7,934 nt of DNA from an uncultured Rhodospirillales bacterium (GTDB taxonomy: Bacteria > Pseudomonadota > Alphaproteobacteria > RF32 > CAG-239): NCBI GenBank assembly GCA_902795665.1, contig CADBMA010000074.1, positions 1 through 7,934 on the forward strand, written 5' to 3'. The first letter of the stretch is position 1. The number at the start of each line of letters is the position of its first letter. This document shows, in pieces, positions 6,175-7,934 of this stretch. The notes under the pieces were generated by a model, which did not search any database, was not told the origin of the DNA, and was given only the letters and a program-made list of their open reading frames with translations. The translations under genes and the position numbers were made by a program.

Positions 6175-6990
6175 TTAGTAGTTCTTTTTCTCCTTGCCGG
6201 TTACAAATCGGTAGCTGATGCCTACCGACACCTGCACGTGGAGGTTCTCGAAACGACGAGAACTCTCATGCAAGGTTTCACCGGTGGTGATATTCTCCGC
6301 GCGGCTAGAGAAGCGCGCGGTAGGATTATACAATATAACCGAGGCGTATATGCCCCAGCTGTGACCGCTCATGAAAGAGCGGTGGTTATAATCCAAAAAC
6401 GCACCTACGGAGAATCTGGGGCCCATTGTCCCGAGCTCCATCGAACCCCAAGCGAGGCTGTCGCCGTACTTGGAGGTGGAGGCTGCGGGAGCCTGCTGGA
6501 AGCCGACGATTGCGCCCAGGTCTAGGCGATTTCGCTCGGCTCCCCAGCGCAGGGGAGTGATGTAGGGTTTTACAGAAAGGGCGTAACGCCCTTTCTGCTC
6601 GCCGAGGCCGTTCAGCCCCAGCGTGACCTCGACACCCCAATGGCGTCGAGTGTAACCTACACCTCCTGCGAACGCTGCACCGTGACGGGGGGCGTATTCT
6701 CTACTAAAATCGGCTGAATAGCCGACTTCAGCCGTGAAGTATAGCCCCGTGTAGGGCCGGAGCTTAAAGTAGACGGTGGAATCACCGTCTTCTCCTACTC
6801 GGCTTATGGTAAGGACGTCAACGTCCTGACCAGCCGAGTGAAATTTAACTTCGGCTTCGTATGGTTTGCTCATATAACGAGCACGGAGCTCGTTATTGCT
6901 TTTGACAGCAGCGCTGTCCTGAGCGTTCACGTTCACGGTGGCGAGGGTGCTGGCGATGGCGACGATGGCCATCAAAATATTCTTTTTCAT
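6175..6990 (-). CDS. Secreted beta-barrel-like protein, Bacteroidota type
   Basis: A 271-residue protein with a clear signal peptide: MKKN, a hydrophobic core (ILMAIVAIASTLA) and a VNAQ end near residue 24, a cleavage region style common in Bacteroidota. The mature part is rich in alternating hydrophobic/aromatic strands: YFKLRPYTGLYFTAEVGYS (74-92), AAFAGGVGYTRRHWGVEVTL (105-124), GPRFSVGAFLDYN (190-202), HSWGIYASVILYN (210-222) and a final HVQVSVGISYRFV (251-263) that looks like a closing barrel strand. I infer a small outer-membrane barrel; no specific family was recognised. I chose the ATG at 6990; ATG at 7020 and GTG at 7038 are in frame but lie inside an inverted repeat and would lengthen the signal peptide. 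No Shine-Dalgarno is present, only an A-rich run before the ATG, unlike every gene in the left part. The coding sequence is crowded with perfect hairpins. Confidence 0.8.
   Translation of the reverse strand: MKKNILMAIVAIASTLATVNVNAQDSAAVKSNNELRARYMSKPYEAEVKFHSAGQDVDVLTISRVGEDGDSTVYFKLRPYTGLYFTAEVGYSADFSREYAPRHGAAFAGGVGYTRRHWGVEVTLGLNGLGEQKGRYALSVKPYITPLRWGAERNRLDLGAIVGFQQAPAASTSKYGDSLAWGSMELGTMGPRFSVGAFLDYNHRSFMSGHSWGIYASVILYNPTARFSSRAENITTGETLHESSRRFENLHVQVSVGISYRFVTGKEKKNY
6573..6597. repeat. 11-bp perfect hairpin inside a coding region
   Basis: CAGAAAGGGCG (6573-6583) and CGCCCTTTCTG (6587-6597) pair perfectly over a TAA loop. On the - strand it codes for QKGRYALS of the barrel-like protein (residues 132-139), so the symmetry is built from codon choice. 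A stem this strong is unusual within a coding sequence. Confidence 0.9.
6797..6839. repeat. Compound 17-pair stem-loop inside a coding region
   Basis: From outside in: ACTCGGC/GCCGAGT (6797-6803/6833-6839), a three-base bulge (6804-6806), TGGT/ACCA (6807-6810/6829-6832), one A-G mismatch, AGGACG/CGTCCT (6812-6817/6822-6827) and the tetraloop TCAA. It lies in the N-terminal third of the barrel-like protein gene. Confidence 0.85.
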
Positions 6991-7005
6991 TTTTTTAATT
7001 TTTTT

Positions 7006-7044
7006 GCTCGCATGCGCCATCAAATTTTTTTGACGCACGCGAGC
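7006..7044 (-). promoter_or_regulatory. Stem-loop in the 5' leader of the barrel-like protein gene
   Basis: Arms 7006-7019 and 7031-7044 pair at 12 of 14 positions. The two exceptions (7012/7038 and 7017/7033) are A-C in + strand RNA but G-U in - strand RNA, so the stem is complete in the transcript of the - strand gene. It ends 15 bases before the ATG at 6990 and could affect translation or mRNA stability; that role is inference. No promoter matching the Bacteroidota TTTG / TAnnTTTG pattern was found with confidence. Confidence 0.6.
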
Positions 7045-7067
7045 TGGTTAGTAATCATTTTTATTTG

Positions 7068-7100
7068 TTGTGGTGCGCAGCGTTAGCAGACGCACCACAA
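7068..7100 (-). terminator. Stem-loop between the two - strand genes, possible terminator
   Basis: TTGTGGTGCG (7068-7077) and CGCACCACAA (7091-7100) pair perfectly over a 13-base loop. It lies 47 bases after the stop of the upstream - strand gene. No T tract follows on the - strand, so a classical Rho-independent terminator is doubtful; an mRNA 3'-end stabiliser is equally possible. Confidence 0.5.
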
Positions 7101-7103
7101 AAC

Positions 7104-7156
7104 ATTTTCTTAAGAGTTACTTCTTCGTTTATAAGAAAATAAAAATTCAACGAAGA
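7104..7156 (-). other. Two interleaved inverted repeats with pseudoknot order
   Basis: ATTTTCTTA/TAAGAAAAT (7104-7112/7132-7140) and TCTTCGTT/AACGAAGA (7122-7129/7149-7156) are both perfect. One arm of the second lies in the loop of the first and the other arm lies outside it. The two can form a pseudoknot or act as alternatives. The second repeat includes the stop codon and last codons of the upstream - strand gene. Confidence 0.6.
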
Positions 7157-7934
7157 GAAATCAGGTCGCTGGGGGTAAGGCTGGAATTGCCAGCCTTATA
7201 ATGGATTGTGATTTTGCCATTCACTATCTCATAGCTTTGATGAGATGGAATAGGGGTAACATCTACTCCTATGCCAAGATTTATGGCATTATTTGCCATA
7301 ACCGTATGGCTATTGGCAATCCCGCTGTAAATCCAACGATTATTATTAATCGTTATTTTTGCGGGAATCCATCCATTATTTGTCCACACGCCGCTGTAAT
7401 CGGCGTTGCGGACGCAGCGACTCACCCCGTGGGCGGTGGCCAGAGCCTCGGTGTATGCGAATACGCCGTTGCTCAGGTCAGGGTTACCGTTGGGAGCCAT
7501 TACAACTCCGTTTTGGTACCCAAAAACTACCATGTCTTCAAAAGTCTGACCAGCAGACTTCTGAACACGGGTGTACTTCGCCCACATTGGTGCACCGAGC
7601 CACGAAGGCGTAGTGCGGGGTTCTTCCGGCTCGTCATTCATGACGAGAACCTTTTGAACCGCACTCGCCGACGCGTTGGCGCCGCGTGCGTTGAACAACG
7701 CCGATATGCTGTAGGTGTACGACTTGCGGTTGTAAGTCGCACCATTAGCGGTCTCGTCAGCCATGTTCTGGCTGTTGAAACCATTATCGGTGGTGTTCTC
7801 GTACTCGCGATAAGGCATGTTGTAGGACATTGGAGTCCAAACAGCCTTCTCATATTTAAGTACGAAAACTCTTTCAACGCTTTCGCTACCAACGGTGAAT
7901 GTGCGTTCGTAGCTATACACTACGAACTCACCGC
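7147..7934 (-). CDS. Unrecognised, probably extracellular protein, 3' part only
   Basis: The frame is open to the right edge (first full codon at 7930-7932), leaving 261 residues of a longer protein; a GTG at 7918-7920 is only an internal Val candidate. I do not recognise the family. The sequence is rich in Asn, Ser, Thr, Tyr and aromatic residues and looks beta-rich. It has a first segment with YSYERTFTVGSESVERVFVLKYE, a Pro/Glu-rich hinge (NDEPEEPRTTPSW), a second segment with WAKYTRVQK and VVFGYQNGVVMAPNG, and a C-terminal segment containing WTNNGWIPAKITINNNRWIY. There is one Cys and no membrane segment. Composition and its - strand neighbour suggest a surface or secreted protein of Bacteroidota, which is inference. 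Its 3' half is as hairpin-dense as the neighbouring gene. Confidence 0.65.
   Translation of the reverse strand, partial: GEFVVYSYERTFTVGSESVERVFVLKYEKAVWTPMSYNMPYREYENTTDNGFNSQNMADETANGATYNRKSYTYSISALFNARGANASASAVQKVLVMNDEPEEPRTTPSWLGAPMWAKYTRVQKSAGQTFEDMVVFGYQNGVVMAPNGNPDLSNGVFAYTEALATAHGVSRCVRNADYSGVWTNNGWIPAKITINNNRWIYSGIANSHTVMANNAINLGIGVDVTPIPSHQSYEIVNGKITIHYKAGNSSLTPSDLISLR

Larger units (their letters stand above)
6208..7927. repeat. Region saturated with short perfect inverted repeats
   Basis: Each item gives arm 1/arm 2, all perfect unless noted. 6208-6214/6222-6228; 6244-6250/6257-6263; 6278-6282/6286-6290; 6297-6303/6314-6320; 6323-6330/6387-6394 enclosing 6364-6370/6377-6383; 6480-6484/6490-6494; 6501-6506/6536-6541; 6540-6545/6552-6557; 6573-6583/6587-6597; 6628-6633/6645-6650; 6710-6715/6720-6725; 6725-6730/6735-6740; 6771-6778/6783-6790; 6797-6839 (compound); 6874-6882/6888-6896; 6904-6909/6913-6918; 7006-7019/7031-7044 (12 of 14); 7068-7077/7091-7100; 7104-7112/7132-7140; 7122-7129/7149-7156; 7176-7184/7190-7198; 7226-7232/7240-7246; 7250-7257/7265-7272 (7 of 8); 7281-7288/7294-7301; 7320-7325/7361-7366 enclosing 7335-7342/7347-7354; 7388-7393/7401-7406 inside 7382-7385/7410-7413; 7449-7456/7461-7468 (one G-T) inside 7443-7446/7471-7474; 7542-7547/7555-7560; 7630-7636/7641-7647; 7688-7692/7697-7701; 7720-7725/7734-7739 inside 7714-7717/7740-7743; 7758-7763/7769-7774; 7905-7912/7920-7927. 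The arms differ from one another, so this is not a dispersed repeat family. Confidence 0.85.

Noticed and set aside
6238..6525. A + strand open frame of 95 codons within the barrel-like protein gene
   Set aside because: No Shine-Dalgarno, low-complexity product, and the - strand frame has a signal peptide and barrel strands.
6904..6940. Tandem GTTCAC as a repeat element
   Set aside because: Only two copies, encoding VNVN at the end of the signal peptide; no wider repeat unit.
6208..7927. The hairpins as a CRISPR array, integron attC series or dispersed REP-type repeats
   Set aside because: The arms do not share sequence, spacing is irregular and most lie inside two open reading frames.

Overview
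The window appears to join two kinds of sequence that meet at about position 6130-6175.

The left part (1-6145, all on the + strand) is a housekeeping block from a fairly AT-rich alphaproteobacterium: the 3' end of mutM, a small secreted protein gene, an enoyl-CoA hydratase-family gene, rpsT, dnaA, dnaN and recF. The run mutM / enoyl-CoA hydratase / rpsT / dnaA is a known alphaproteobacterial arrangement (for example in Rhizobiales), and the protein sequences fit it. mutM, the secreted protein gene and the hydratase gene are packed with gaps of 5-6 bases and look like one operon. rpsT has its own promoter and a strong terminator. dnaA follows a 190-base leader and ends in its own terminator. 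dnaN has a putative extended -10 promoter, and recF is coupled to dnaN through a TTG start whose Shine-Dalgarno lies inside the end of dnaN. These genes load the replication initiator (DnaA), supply the sliding clamp (DnaN) and repair gaps (RecF). rpsT supplies ribosomal protein S20 and mutM excises oxidised guanine.

The right part (6175-7934, all on the - strand) looks like Bacteroidota. It holds a gene for a secreted or outer-membrane beta-barrel-like protein, with a signal peptide ending in VNAQ and an A-rich start region without a Shine-Dalgarno, and the 3' part of an unrecognised, probably extracellular protein gene cut by the window edge. A 156-base gap between them is almost entirely made of inverted repeats.

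The most unusual feature is that the right part, in coding and non-coding DNA alike, is packed with short perfect inverted repeats (arms of 6-11 bases, loops usually 3-7 bases), roughly one every 50 bases. I saw nothing comparable in the left 6.1 kb except at terminators. This density, the change of strand, the change of start signals and the change of protein type all coincide near the end of recF. Either the contig is a chimera of two gut-type bacteria or foreign DNA is inserted behind recF; the sequence alone cannot decide. The dense hairpin pattern deserves attention in either case.
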